DNA of 61,748 nucleotides from Gracilimonas mengyeensis. Its GTDB lineage: Bacteria; Bacteroidota; Rhodothermia; Balneolales; Balneolaceae. The translations under genes and the position numbers were made by a program. The stretch lies in assembly GCF_900182705.1 (NCBI RefSeq), contig NZ_FXTP01000021.1, positions 1 to 61,748 on the forward strand. The letters are read 5' to 3'. A model generated the notes under the pieces. The model did no database searches, was not told the DNA's origin, and saw nothing but the letters and a program-made list of their open reading frames with translations. Below, one piece after another: positions 16,901 through 25,646 of the stretch (position 1 is its first letter; every line of letters starts with the position of its first letter).

Positions 16901-19006
16901 TTATTCCCCTTTAGGGAGCTCTATATAAAAAGTAGTGCCTTTTGCTTCTTTGCTTTCAAACCAGATTTCTCCGCCCATTCGTTCTACAAAATCCTTGGTC
17001 ATGCTTAATCCAAAACCGGAGCCTTTTTCTTTTTTAGTTCCGCTGCGAGTCCAGCTATTGCTGTTGAAAATCTTGTGTTGTTCCGCTTCCGGAATACCCA
17101 CTCCATTATCCCGAACAGAAACAATTACAGAACAATCCTCCTCTTTAGATTCTACCTGAATCCTCCCTCCCTCGCCGGTGTATTTAATAGCATTTGAAAC
17201 GAGATTCCTGAAAATAACCCGCAGTGCATTTGCGTCGGCAAGTACCTTTTCGTGCCCCACATTGGATTCAAGATCAATCTTTTTACGGATGGCGATGAAA
17301 GACTGCGTGGTTACCACATCTTTAATGACGGGATTCAGGTTTTGTGAGGTCACATTTAGATCAAAACCGGAGAGCTGGTCCTTGGCCCAGGCCAGTAAAT
17401 CCTCGATTACGTTTACATTTTCCCTGATAGAAAGCTCAATATCGTCAATCAACCGCATCAGGTCCTCTCCCTCAAGTACATCATCCCTGATTAAACTAAT
17501 AACGCCTTGTACGGATGTAAGTGGAGAACGGAGGTCGTGACTAACGATGGCAAACACTTCATCCTTCGCCTGATTTAGCTCCTGTAACTCCTTCTTTTGT
17601 TTCTCCAATTCCGCAAGCAATTGTTCTTTTTCCCTGGCATTTTTGCGTGCCAGATAAAGCAGCGCTCCAATCAGTATTAGGATAAGAATAGCTGCTGCAA
17701 TCAGGATATTTTGGATTTCTATTCTTCTTTCTTGTTGAGCCTGTTTCTCCTGCAACAGTTCGTTGATTTCATTTTGCCGATTTAGCTCAAGCTGACTCTC
17801 CATATTGGCCAATTCCCGTTCCTGCTCGATGGTTGCCATACTATCTGCCACCCATTTATTCTTCTCAAAATAAGTCAGGGCTTCCTCAAACTGTCTACTT
17901 GCTCTATAAGTTTTATACAGGCTCTCACTCGCTGAAATGACAAATTCTGCATTGTCCAGTTGTTCAGCAACGTTCAAACTCCGCTGAAAATAAGGTAAAG
18001 CTTCCTCGAAATTTCCCTGATCATAGTACAACTCCCCCAATTCCCACACATTGTAATATATACCTTCAAACACATTACTCTGTTCAGAATAATCCAATGA
18101 CTCCCTCAGATATCCTTCCGCCTGATCGTAATTCTTCATTAGTCTGTTCAGATTGCCCATGTTAAAAAACAGAATCATCGGCGGTCTATTGGGAAACAAT
18201 TCCTGATGCAGTGCATATGCCCTCTCGTAATAAGTCAATGCCTCCTCCAGTTCCCCCTGATCTTTGCGCATTACCCCCAAATTGATGTTGGCTCGGTATA
18301 ACTCCCCTCGTAATCCCTTTTCCCGGGCCAGTTCCATGGTTCTTTCCAGGTAATGATCTGCCTTTTCATACTCCTCCATTTCGGAATAGACCAGAGAGAT
18401 ATTATTCAGGGTGGTAGCCCAAAGCACGGTGTCCCGGGTCATTTCAGCATCTTTTATCACATTCAGATATCCTTCAACCGCATTGGCAAAATCCCCAACC
18501 TTATCATAGGCTGACGCGATATTCATTTTTACCCCCGTCCTGAATCCCTGTACTTCTGAGGAATCCATTAACGAGATTTCTTCCAGGGCTTTTTGATAGG
18601 CCCTGAGTGACTCAGTTGTATTTCCCTGGTCTTTATAAATGTTTCCCAACTCGTTGTACAGGTCTGGAGAGTTTCGTTTCCCTTCAAAGGTTTCCAAGGC
18701 TCCTTGTATCAAAACAAGAGCCGAATCTAGTTTACGCTCTGCCCTCAGTATACCAGAAAAACGAACCGTTGCCGTTAATATCCCATTTTGATAACCAATG
18801 GCACGAGCCAGTGAGTCAGCCCTCTCTGCATACTTTTTTGATAACTGAAGATCTCCCTGATTTAAAAGACTATATGAAGTATTGGCGTATTCCAGCACTT
18901 TGGTTGTATCTGGTATTACTTCACTGGTCTTTTGTGCACATATTATACTTGGCAATAGCATGAATATTACCCACACCAAAGCCTTCCTTTCTGATAAAAC
19001 CAACAT
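16901..19006 (-). CDS. TPR-containing membrane sensor histidine kinase
   Basis: This is a two-component sensor with an exported tetratricopeptide-repeat sensor region. It has an N-terminal signal peptide (to about residue 24), then about eight TPR-like helical repeats up to residue 400, a helix, one membrane span near 440-460 (NILIAAAILILILIG), a coiled coil and the kinase core. The H-box histidine is H490 in IVSHDLRSPL. The N-box is NLVSNAIKYT, the G1 box DNGVGIPE and the G2 box GSGFGLSM; all look intact. No response regulator is next to it, so it is an orphan. Its signal is unknown; TPR sensors may respond to protein partners. The gene is divergent from the DAO-family oxidoreductase. Confidence 0.9.
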   Translation of the reverse strand: MLVLSERKALVWVIFMLLPSIICAQKTSEVIPDTTKVLEYANTSYSLLNQGDLQLSKKYAERADSLARAIGYQNGILTATVRFSGILRAERKLDSALVLIQGALETFEGKRNSPDLYNELGNIYKDQGNTTESLRAYQKALEEISLMDSSEVQGFRTGVKMNIASAYDKVGDFANAVEGYLNVIKDAEMTRDTVLWATTLNNISLVYSEMEEYEKADHYLERTMELAREKGLRGELYRANINLGVMRKDQGELEEALTYYERAYALHQELFPNRPPMILFFNMGNLNRLMKNYDQAEGYLRESLDYSEQSNVFEGIYYNVWELGELYYDQGNFEEALPYFQRSLNVAEQLDNAEFVISASESLYKTYRASRQFEEALTYFEKNKWVADSMATIEQERELANMESQLELNRQNEINELLQEKQAQQERRIEIQNILIAAAILILILIGALLYLARKNAREKEQLLAELEKQKKELQELNQAKDEVFAIVSHDLRSPLTSVQGVISLIRDDVLEGEDLMRLIDDIELSIRENVNVIEDLLAWAKDQLSGFDLNVTSQNLNPVIKDVVTTQSFIAIRKKIDLESNVGHEKVLADANALRVIFRNLVSNAIKYTGEGGRIQVESKEEDCSVIVSVRDNGVGIPEAEQHKIFNSNSWTRSGTKKEKGSGFGLSMTKDFVERMGGEIWFESKEAKGTTFYIELPKGE

Positions 19007-19183
19007 ACCCTAATTTTTTAGCTGAAACTGATTTTTTAAACGGGCCTGAAAATAATAAAGAAGCGACTATATAAAATTATATTAACATAAATTAAATCTA
19101 TTGCTTAGCCGATCTACTTCTTCCTTTCGAATTGATGCTTTAGATAGCTAATTTTCAGTTTCTTATTAACATCAAATCACATC

Positions 19184-20299
19184 ATGTCACAGCCAGATTT
19201 ATCCTATTGGGAAAAAGAACTCTACCAGCAAAAATACGACCTTATTGTTGTTGGGGGCGGACTTACCGGGCAATCCGCAGCTCTCTTCTATAAAAAAAAC
19301 AATCCCCACGCGAAGGTCCTGGTTATAGATCGCGGTTTTTTTCCGCTTGGGGCAAGCACCCGAAATGCCGGTTTTGCTTGTTTTGGATCGGTGACCGAGC
19401 ACATGTCAGATCTCAAAATAGAAGATGAGGAAAAAATTGTTGACCGCATCAGGCGACGCATCAATGGTTTGAAATTATTGCGGCAAACGCTTGGGGATGA
19501 AGCTATCGACTACCAGGAACCCGGCTCCTATGAAATCTTTACGGATGAAGAAACTTACAGTGAAGCTATTTCTTACCTGGATACATGCAATGCTCTGCTA
19601 AGGCAAGCTTCGGATATACAGGATGTTTATTCCAAAAGTACCTATCAGGAATTCCCGGCCATTACTATAAAGAGGGAAGGGTGTCTGCATCCCGGTAAAA
19701 TGATGAAGTCCCTGTATCAAAAAAACCTCAGTTCCGGCGTGGAATTTCGCTGGCAGACGCCGGTGCAAAAAATTCATTCAGATGATGGAAAAATAGAACT
19801 GGAAAATGGAATCAACCTTAGTGGTTCAACCGTGGTTGTAGCCACCAATGCCTTTACCTCAAAATTACTGCCGGAGGTGGAGATTAAGCCCGGGCGGGGC
19901 TATGTATTTGTCACTAAGCCCATCCCCGAGCTAAAATGGCAGGGCACCTTTCATTACGACCGGGGTTATTACTATTTCCGCAATGTAGATCAAAACCGAT
20001 TGCTGCTTGGCGGTGCCCGAAGTTTAGACATTGATGGAGAAACAACGACCAAGTTTGGCGTAAATGATTTGATTAAAAATCATTTATTAGAGTTTACCAA
20101 TGATGTTCTTAAGCTACCTTCGGATTGGGAGATTGAAACAGAATGGTCAGGAATCATGGGATTCACCCAAACGAAAAGTCCACTCTTGAGAGCTATTTCT
20201 GATCGGTGTTTAGTGGTAGCCGGATTGAGTGGAATGGGAGTGGCTCTGGGAATGCAGCTTGGTAAAGAGGCAGCGGAAACTATTGATGGGAATAGATAA
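19184..20299 (+). CDS. DAO-family FAD-dependent oxidoreductase
   Basis: This is a flavoprotein of the D-amino-acid-oxidase/DadA-like fold (PF01266). The FAD-binding GGGLTGQSAAL (about 24-34) is followed by the acidic end of strand 2 (VIDRG) and the ASTRNAGFACFGS segment. A C-terminal GLSGMGVALG closes the FAD site. At 371 residues it is complete and soluble. The substrate is not evident: sarcosine, glycine or other secondary amines are typical for the fold. It converges with mnmD. In E. coli MnmC, an MnmD-like methyltransferase is fused to a DAO-family oxidase that trims cmnm5U34, so this gene could be the unfused oxidase partner. That is a suggestion from context only. Confidence 0.75.
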   Translation: MSQPDLSYWEKELYQQKYDLIVVGGGLTGQSAALFYKKNNPHAKVLVIDRGFFPLGASTRNAGFACFGSVTEHMSDLKIEDEEKIVDRIRRRINGLKLLRQTLGDEAIDYQEPGSYEIFTDEETYSEAISYLDTCNALLRQASDIQDVYSKSTYQEFPAITIKREGCLHPGKMMKSLYQKNLSSGVEFRWQTPVQKIHSDDGKIELENGINLSGSTVVVATNAFTSKLLPEVEIKPGRGYVFVTKPIPELKWQGTFHYDRGYYYFRNVDQNRLLLGGARSLDIDGETTTKFGVNDLIKNHLLEFTNDVLKLPSDWEIETEWSGIMGFTQTKSPLLRAISDRCLVVAGLSGMGVALGMQLGKEAAETIDGNR

Positions 20300-20436
20300 T
20301 TCGATGATCATTTTTTAAAGCTCCGAAATGGGGACGACATTCAATAGTCCATGTCAAATAGTTGTTTTTTAAAGTCACTCTTGAGAAGGCAGAGATCTGT
20401 TATAATCACAACTTTCCTTATCTACTTATTTCCTTA

Positions 20437-21204
20437 TCAACTAAAATCCCCCTCTTTATACCGGTGAATAAGCCGTTCTTCATTCACTCTCTTAAACCCT
20501 TCCAGTTTTTCTGCATTACGGGAAGCCAGCGTCATCTCTCTTTTACCCAAAGCACCACGGGCACGGGCTACCTTCCATCCCGCTACCGCCATTGCAGCCC
20601 TTGCTCCTGAAGCCGCACAGTAGGTGGTTAGCATCGTATCTTTTTGGGAGAAAGAAGCCAGCTTCTTGAAGGCTTCATCAGTCCAAAGCTCTCCGTTTAC
20701 ACCTGGTGAGAATGGATCGTGAAATATAAAATCAGCTTCTACATCTTCAGAAGAGAAATCCTCAAACTTTCCCTGGAATACAATCAACTCCACATCCAGC
20801 TCATCTACAGGTTTAAACGAATTCATACCCGGCTGTAAATCACGAAAGATATCAGGTAGAATCGTATTCAAGTGAGGCTTCTTCAAATGTCCGGTGAAAT
20901 CAAATTCTTTGGCTGTCTCTGCATCAACTGGAAAAGCTTCTATAGAAAAAAAACGGACCGGAACCTGCAGATCGTGTTCTTTCAGGTAATCCAGGAGCAG
21001 CAGGAAATTGAGTCCAGTGCCAAAGCCTACCTCCAATATTGTTAGAGTAGGAGCTTCCTTGAGGAAAGAAAATACACCCGGTTGTTCAAAAAATACATGC
21101 AGGCTTTCGGAAGCGGCCCCATTCGGGTTGTGATAGTACTGATTGAAAGATTCGGAATAAACGGTAGAGGAACCGTCTTTGGTTTGATGGATTGATGAGT
21201 TCAT
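20437..21204 (-). CDS. mnmD: tRNA mnm5(s2)U34 methyltransferase MnmD
   Basis: This is an AdoMet-dependent methyltransferase matching the N-terminal domain of MnmC (DUF752). It would methylate aminomethyl-uridine at the wobble position of certain tRNAs. The AdoMet motif I is EVGFGTGLNFL. The DUF752 signature HDPFSPGVNGELWT and the ARGALGKREMTLA tail are present. I start at the ATG at 21204, because family members begin shortly before the TKDGS segment; a GTG at 21228 would add eight residues but lies in the loop of a perfect inverted repeat. It converges with the DAO-family oxidoreductase. Confidence 0.82.
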   Translation of the reverse strand: MNSSIHQTKDGSSTVYSESFNQYYHNPNGAASESLHVFFEQPGVFSFLKEAPTLTILEVGFGTGLNFLLLLDYLKEHDLQVPVRFFSIEAFPVDAETAKEFDFTGHLKKPHLNTILPDIFRDLQPGMNSFKPVDELDVELIVFQGKFEDFSSEDVEADFIFHDPFSPGVNGELWTDEAFKKLASFSQKDTMLTTYCAASGARAAMAVAGWKVARARGALGKREMTLASRNAEKLEGFKRVNEERLIHRYKEGDFS

Positions 21205-21214
21205 ACCCGAATAT

Positions 21215-21243
21215 ACCGGTTTATGCACTCACCATAAACCGGT
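21215..21243. promoter_or_regulatory. Perfect palindrome just upstream of mnmD
   Basis: ACCGGTTTATG (21215-21225) and CATAAACCGGT (21233-21243) are perfect inverted repeats around a 7-nt spacer. The dyad sits 11 bp before the chosen mnmD start. It could be an operator or a 5' UTR hairpin. Confidence 0.5.
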
Positions 21244-21277
21244 GTTATAAGCTATTGGAGAATCCAAAAATACAGTA

Positions 21278-22552
21278 TCAGTCTCTTACTTTAACCGATA
21301 CTTTTCCGTAATTGGTTTTGGCTTTTATAACAGGTCCGCCATTGCCGAGTGTACCGGAAACAGATGAAGAACTCTTATTGCCATCGAATGAAAAAGCAGA
21401 ATCCAATTCGATACTACTGCCGGACAAATCCAGGTAAGCATCAATATTTCTTGGTAACCAGATCGTAATACTGCCGGCTCCTGTTTCAGCTTGGGAATCT
21501 CCGGTAAGTTCCTGGAAACGTAAATCAATATTCCCGCCATTGGTTGTAGCCGTTACCGTACCAGAAGTGTTAAATGCCTCAAGATTTCCGCCTGAAGTCT
21601 TCATGGTTAAGGTGCCTTCAAAATCATCGGTCCTGATATGACCTCCCATAGACCGCAAGCTCATATTGCCTGTTGACTCGTTTACTTTAATATGTCCACC
21701 AAAAGTTTTCGCCTCTACCTCACCGGAAAGATCGTTTAAAGTGATGTGACCGCCCTTGGTTTCATATACCTGAACGCCCTTTAAATCATTGGATGACACA
21801 TGACCAGCGCCGGTGCTGGAATTTACCTGCATATTTTGAGGGACACTCAGCGTGGTTTGTAGATGGATGTTGTTGCTACCATCATTATTATTTTTGAGGG
21901 ATCGCACTTCAAAAGCGGCCGTTTGATTTTTTACCGTAGGAAGTACACGAATTTTTGATTGCAGATCGGTTTTGGTAGCAATTTGTCCGGAGGCCTGAAT
22001 GGTCAGCTTGGCCTTCTCATTGGTGGAGCCAACCACTTCAATAGAGCCAAATGGTATGGATAGTTCTGTTTCTGTTAGCCCGGATCCGTCTATCTCTTTT
22101 ACATAGGTATAAATACCAGGGGATACCACGCTCCAGTTGCCGGGATTAGCCGCCACTGATTTATTAATCTCCACAGTACCTTTTTCCGGATCGAAATTAA
22201 TTTTCAGGCTCTCGTCCTCGAACTCTCTGAGAGCTTCCTCAATTTCTTTATCAAATTCAGATTGAATCTCGGAAGGTAAGAAGTTGGTGAGATTCTTCAG
22301 GTTTTCCAGATTCTTGATATTCTCAAGATTCTCCAGTTTCTCTAATTCTTTAAGTCCTTCCAGGTGTTTCAAGTTTTCCAGGCTTTTCAGTTCAATCACC
22401 CGAATCCTATCGCCATCTACCTGTACACGAATGCTATCAACACGTGATTCGGTGTGTTTTGGAGGGGCATCAGAGTTCTGAGTAATCAAGTAGATAGATA
22501 TGCCTGAAAAAAAGAGTCCTGCCAGTATTATTTCCCAAGAAATGGTTTTCAT
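21278..22552 (-). CDS. DUF4097-type adhesin-like protein with Lxx-repeat stalk
   Basis: The protein has one N-terminal hydrophobic segment (about 6-24, a signal anchor). Next comes a highly regular region (about 55-92) in which leucine or isoleucine recurs every third residue for about twelve triplets (LENLKHLEGLKEL and so on). An acidic helix follows, and then a long DUF4097-like beta-solenoid (about 140-424) of short Gly/Thr-rich turns such as TKGGHITLNDLSG and TFGGHIKVNEST. DUF4097 proteins are envelope proteins of unknown function, often next to anti-sigma genes; none is here. It is divergent from the M20 gene, so it has its own promoter. Confidence 0.75.
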   Translation of the reverse strand: MKTISWEIILAGLFFSGISIYLITQNSDAPPKHTESRVDSIRVQVDGDRIRVIELKSLENLKHLEGLKELEKLENLENIKNLENLKNLTNFLPSEIQSEFDKEIEEALREFEDESLKINFDPEKGTVEINKSVAANPGNWSVVSPGIYTYVKEIDGSGLTETELSIPFGSIEVVGSTNEKAKLTIQASGQIATKTDLQSKIRVLPTVKNQTAAFEVRSLKNNNDGSNNIHLQTTLSVPQNMQVNSSTGAGHVSSNDLKGVQVYETKGGHITLNDLSGEVEAKTFGGHIKVNESTGNMSLRSMGGHIRTDDFEGTLTMKTSGGNLEAFNTSGTVTATTNGGNIDLRFQELTGDSQAETGAGSITIWLPRNIDAYLDLSGSSIELDSAFSFDGNKSSSSVSGTLGNGGPVIKAKTNYGKVSVKVRD

Positions 22553-22663
22553 AAATCATCTTATTAATTTTGCAATAACGCAGTACGCAAGGCTAATCAA
22601 AAGGTTACGTTCAGTCGTACATTATTCTTATCATCCAAAAAACGAATCAACATAACAGCACGC
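22553..22663. promoter_or_regulatory. Divergent promoter region DUF4097 / M20
   Basis: This is a 111-bp AT-rich gap between two divergent starts. No palindrome stands out. Confidence 0.35.
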
Positions 22664-23845
22664 ATGCACTCCAAAATCAAAGAGCTTTCTGAAAAATACT
22701 TCGAAGACACCGTATCCATTCGTAAATATTTGCATCAACATCCTGAAGTAAGTTATAAGGAATTTGAGACCACCAAGTATATAAAAAATAAGCTTAAAGA
22801 GTGGGGAATTCCCTTTGAGAGCCCTCTTGAAACCGGCTGCGTTGGTATTATTGAGGGAGAACGGGCTTCCGACAAAGTCATTGCTTTGCGGGCTGATATC
22901 GATGCATTACCTATTCAGGAAACGGGAGCTGCCAAACAGGGGTTCCTCTCCAAGAATGAGGGAGTGGCCCATTGTTGTGGTCATGATGCCCACACGGCCA
23001 ACTTGCTAACGGCTGCCCGCATCCTCAATGAGCTAAAAAGTGAGATAGAAGGAAAAGTACTACTTGTTTTTCAACCAGGAGAAGAGAAGTTACCCGGCGG
23101 AGGAAAGTTACTGAGTGAAACCGGTTTTCTTCAGGATCAAAACGTCCAGTCTATTTATGGCTTACACACCTCTCCCAATCATGCGCCGGGCACCATAGCT
23201 ACAAAAACCGGTCCTTTGATGGCAGCTCCAGATGAGTTTGAAATTGAGATTATAGGGAAAGGCGGTCATGCGGCAAAAGCTCACGAGGCCATCGATCCTG
23301 TAGTACTTTCGGCCCAGTTTATCAATGCTGCACAAACGATAGCCAGCCGCAGCGTGGATCCAACCGAACCCGTAGTGGTGACCATTGGCAGGATAGAAGG
23401 CGGAACCGCCCATAACATCATCCCCGAAAAAGTAAAACTTTGGGGCACCGCCCGAACCCTCACTCCTGAAACGGCAGACCTGGTAGAAAATCGTCTGGAA
23501 ACTTTACTCAAAGGTATTACGGCATCGGCTGGCGGATCCTACAATTTTGCTTTCAATAAAGGATACCCTGCAGTCATCAATACGGAAAAAGAAGCGGAGA
23601 CCGTACTTCGCAGTATGCGGAATTTATTTGGGGATGAGCGAGCTATTGAAATGAAACGCCCCATTATGGCCGGAGAAGACTTCGCCTTTTACCAGCAATA
23701 TTTTCCCGGGGCTTTCTACTTTGTAGGAAGCGGAAGCCCGGCCTCCGATTCTCAATACCCCTGGCATCACCCCAAATACAACGTGGATCATGGGTTCTTC
23801 AAAGTAGCCACGCCCATGATGGTTTCACTGGTATTTGAGCACTAA
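22664..23845 (+). CDS. M20D-family amidohydrolase
   Basis: This is a di-zinc amidohydrolase of the IAA-amino-acid/N-acyl-amino-acid/hippurate hydrolase group, which releases amino acids from acylated forms. The signature HCCGHDAH is at 103-110 (metal ligands C105, H107), and the general-base pair E140/E141 lies in PGEEKLPGGG. GLHTSP and AGEDFAFYQQ supply the remaining ligands. The dimerisation domain covers about 185-300. With 393 residues it is full length and has no signal peptide, so it is cytosolic. The exact substrate is unknown. Two small hairpins with a CTGAAAG loop follow the stop codon. Confidence 0.9.
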   Translation: MHSKIKELSEKYFEDTVSIRKYLHQHPEVSYKEFETTKYIKNKLKEWGIPFESPLETGCVGIIEGERASDKVIALRADIDALPIQETGAAKQGFLSKNEGVAHCCGHDAHTANLLTAARILNELKSEIEGKVLLVFQPGEEKLPGGGKLLSETGFLQDQNVQSIYGLHTSPNHAPGTIATKTGPLMAAPDEFEIEIIGKGGHAAKAHEAIDPVVLSAQFINAAQTIASRSVDPTEPVVVTIGRIEGGTAHNIIPEKVKLWGTARTLTPETADLVENRLETLLKGITASAGGSYNFAFNKGYPAVINTEKEAETVLRSMRNLFGDERAIEMKRPIMAGEDFAFYQQYFPGAFYFVGSGSPASDSQYPWHHPKYNVDHGFFKVATPMMVSLVFEH

Positions 23846-23858
23846 CTGGACTAAACCA

Positions 23859-23904
23859 CCCTGCACTGAAAGTGCAGGGGTATGGTTGGGAACTGAAAGT
23901 CCCA
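23859..23904. repeat. Paired hairpins after the M20 gene
   Basis: CCCTGCACT-GAA-AGTGCAGGG (23859-23879) is followed by GGGAACT-GAA-AGTCCC. Both share the loop region ACTGAAAGT. There is no T-run. They may be part of the larger inverted-repeat element that follows. Confidence 0.5.
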
Positions 23905-23928
23905 GTCTCCCCACCATCCCGGTCCATA

Positions 23929-24317
23929 TAGATGTTAGATAATTCGTTGACAAAACTTACTTAAGAAGACCCCGAATGGGGTCTAACATCAATAGCCCCG
24001 GGTAAGCCTGTTTAGGTTTACCCGCTTGCGGGGAGCAAACAGGCGCAACCCGGGGTACATAAAAAAGAGCCCAAGCTTCGCCCCGTTGACAGGTGAGATA
24101 ATCTTGCCTTACGAAGCTTTGGCTTTGGCTCCCCATAGCACGCAGTTGCCCAACCCTCGTTAGATGTTCCTACCTCAAAGTAAAACAAGCCTCGGGTTCT
24201 TTTTTTGTGATAGCCAACCCAGGGTTGCATCCACTTGAGTGGATTTACCCTGGGCTATTGATGTTTGTCCCCATTCGGGGACGGCCAGAAAATTGTCACC
24301 GAATTATCTAACATCTA
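23929..24317. mobile_element. 389-bp nested inverted-repeat element (MITE-like)
   Basis: The two ends are inverted copies: TAGATGTTAGATAATTCG from 23929, and its reverse complement ending at 24317. Homology continues inward through CCCCGAATGGGG, ACATCAATAGCCC and a GGGT/ACCC stem on both sides. A second inverted pair, AAAAAAGAGCCC and GGGTTCTTTTTT, lies nearer the centre (about 24061-24207). The only reading frame inside (24018-24230, minus) looks like a by-product of the structure. There is no transposase and no clear target-site duplication, so it would be non-autonomous. Confidence 0.7.
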
Positions 24318-24396
24318 CAAGAATGACCCCATGACCTTAGCCATTGGATTTTTTCGAAATACTAAAGTGCAGGGTTTTTAACCTGCTGGGGCCAAT

Positions 24397-24425
24397 AAAA
24401 AAACCTGCCTGGTAATGGGCAGGTT
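24397..24425 (-). terminator. Intrinsic terminator of the OsmC gene
   Basis: On the minus strand, AAACCTGCC pairs with GGCAGGTTT and a run of T follows. It sits 28 bp past the OsmC stop codon. Confidence 0.88.
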
Positions 24426-24452
24426 TAAGTAAATTATATGCAGGAATTCTTT

Positions 24453-24884
24453 TTAAGAATTGACGAGGGTAGCATCCAATTTGATGTTGACTCCCGCTAA
24501 TGCTTTTGACACCGGGCATCCTTTTTTAGCGGCTTCTGCAATTTCCTGGAATTTATCATCGTCAATTCCAGGTACATCTCCTTTTGCAGTCAGGGTAATA
24601 GTAGTTATAGCCGGGCCGTCATCGGTTGATTCAAGTACTACATCTGCATGAGTTTCAACTGAATTTGGGGTGAACCCTGCTTTATCCAATTCATTAGAAA
24701 AAGCCATCGAGTAACATCCTGCATGGGCTGCCCCGATGAGTTCTTCCGGATTGGATCCTTCTTTATCTTCAAACCGGGTCGCAAAACTATATTTCCCTTC
24801 GTAGGAGCCACTCTCTAATTTCATGGTTCCGCTTCCGGATTTTAAATCTCCCGTCCATTTTGCATCTGCTTTCTTAGTTGGCAT
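24453..24884 (-). CDS. OsmC/Ohr-family thiol peroxidase
   Basis: This small cytosolic peroxidase reduces organic hydroperoxides with a redox-active cysteine pair. C57 (AAHAGCYSMA) and C123 (KKGCPVSKAL) are the peroxidatic and resolving residues. The N-terminal KWTGDLKSGSG is typical of the OsmC subgroup rather than Ohr. The 143-residue length is normal. It stands alone, with its own terminator at 24397-24425. Whether it answers to osmotic or peroxide stress cannot be read from the sequence. Confidence 0.92.
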   Translation of the reverse strand: MPTKKADAKWTGDLKSGSGTMKLESGSYEGKYSFATRFEDKEGSNPEELIGAAHAGCYSMAFSNELDKAGFTPNSVETHADVVLESTDDGPAITTITLTAKGDVPGIDDDKFQEIAEAAKKGCPVSKALAGVNIKLDATLVNS

Positions 24885-25228
24885 AATGATGTATTGGTTT
24901 ATAGTTCTTGGTTTTTATGTGTTGTGCAAAATAACAAAAGGGAGTATAAATACATTCCCTTATTTATTGACATATAACCATTTACACGTTTCTAAAAACG
25001 GTTTATATACCTGCCCAATCAGAGGCAAATGTTTTGCTTAGCAAAGAACCACATCCAACTTTATTATAATTCAGGAACACTTTGTTCACATCACCATATA
25101 ATAGAATGGAGATAAAAAAGGAATAAAGAGAGAAAAGTTATGACCAACCCAAATTCACCTGTCATTATATTCTAACCGTCGCTCAACACAAGCTTTCTAT
25201 AATTTAGCGGCTTAGGGGATGTTTTACG

Positions 25229-25363
25229 ATGATGATTGATAATCGTGAATACAATGCCCAAAACATTCCTGAACCGTTAGATACCCCGACTGCATCTAGT
25301 GGTCGGGGTTTTTTATTTTTTGATGTTTTTTGGAATGGCACGAGAAGAAGTGAAGTCCTGTAG
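25229..25363 (+). CDS. Possible 44-residue small ORF spanning a terminator
   Basis: ATGATG at 25229 opens a frame of 44 codons ending with TAG at 25361, with a GGGGA stretch 11-16 bases before the start. The frame runs through the GC-rich hairpin at 25283-25309. Codons after the hairpin are a T-run read as Phe/Leu, so translation beyond it is doubtful. It resembles nothing I recognise. It may be a leader peptide or chance. Confidence 0.2.
   Translation: MMIDNREYNAQNIPEPLDTPTASSGRGFLFFDVFWNGTRRSEVL
25283..25320 (+). terminator. Strong plus-strand terminator without an annotated gene
   Basis: ACCCCGAC (25283-25290) and GTCGGGGT (25302-25309) form an 8-bp GC-rich stem followed by a T-rich tail to 25320. 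The only gene to its right is convergent, so it is not that gene's terminator. Confidence 0.85.
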
Positions 25364-25427
25364 GACTTCATTTGTGTATTGGAAAAAATTTACATCTTTT
25401 GATAGCCTGCATTGGTTTGATGGTGGT

Positions 25428-25628
25428 TGCCTACTTCAGCAGGATCCTTCACTGCACTTCCTCTGGTCGTTTGTTCAGGATGACAGGCCCTGCAATATAG
25501 AATCTAAGCCTCACTCCGCTCGGCAGGGTGGCATCAGGCCCAAAGCGTCTTCTTCCCTTATCAAAGGGAAGAAACAACCTGTCCCGAGAAGTTCGGGGAG
25601 AGGGGTTCGGTAACCAAAGGCTGGATGA
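25428..25628 (+). repeat. Dispersed composite repeat, family A, copy 1
   Basis: It begins AGCAGGATCCTTCACTGCAC, runs through TTCAGGATGACAGG and CGCTCGGCAGGG, and ends with the hairpin TTCTTCCCTT/AAGGGAAGAA and GGTAACCAAAGG. The same order of blocks recurs at 27760, 28092 and, in diverged form, at 30-35 kb. Confidence 0.8.
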
Positions 25629-25646
25629 CAAAACTTATTCAATCAA

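Larger units (their letters stand above)
24885..25646. other. Intergenic region with possible small transcript and a repeat
   Basis: The first half is AT-rich upstream sequence of the OsmC gene. A strong plus-strand terminator lies at 25283-25320 with no annotated gene before it, so a small RNA or leader may be made here. A perfect hairpin TGAAGTCC/GGACTTCA follows at 25351-25370, then a dispersed repeat from 25428. Confidence 0.5.

Noticed and set aside
24018-24230. 70-residue minus-strand reading frame inside the 389-bp inverted-repeat element
   Set aside because: It runs across the stems of the element, has no recognised domain and no start signal. It is best explained as a by-product of the palindromic sequence.
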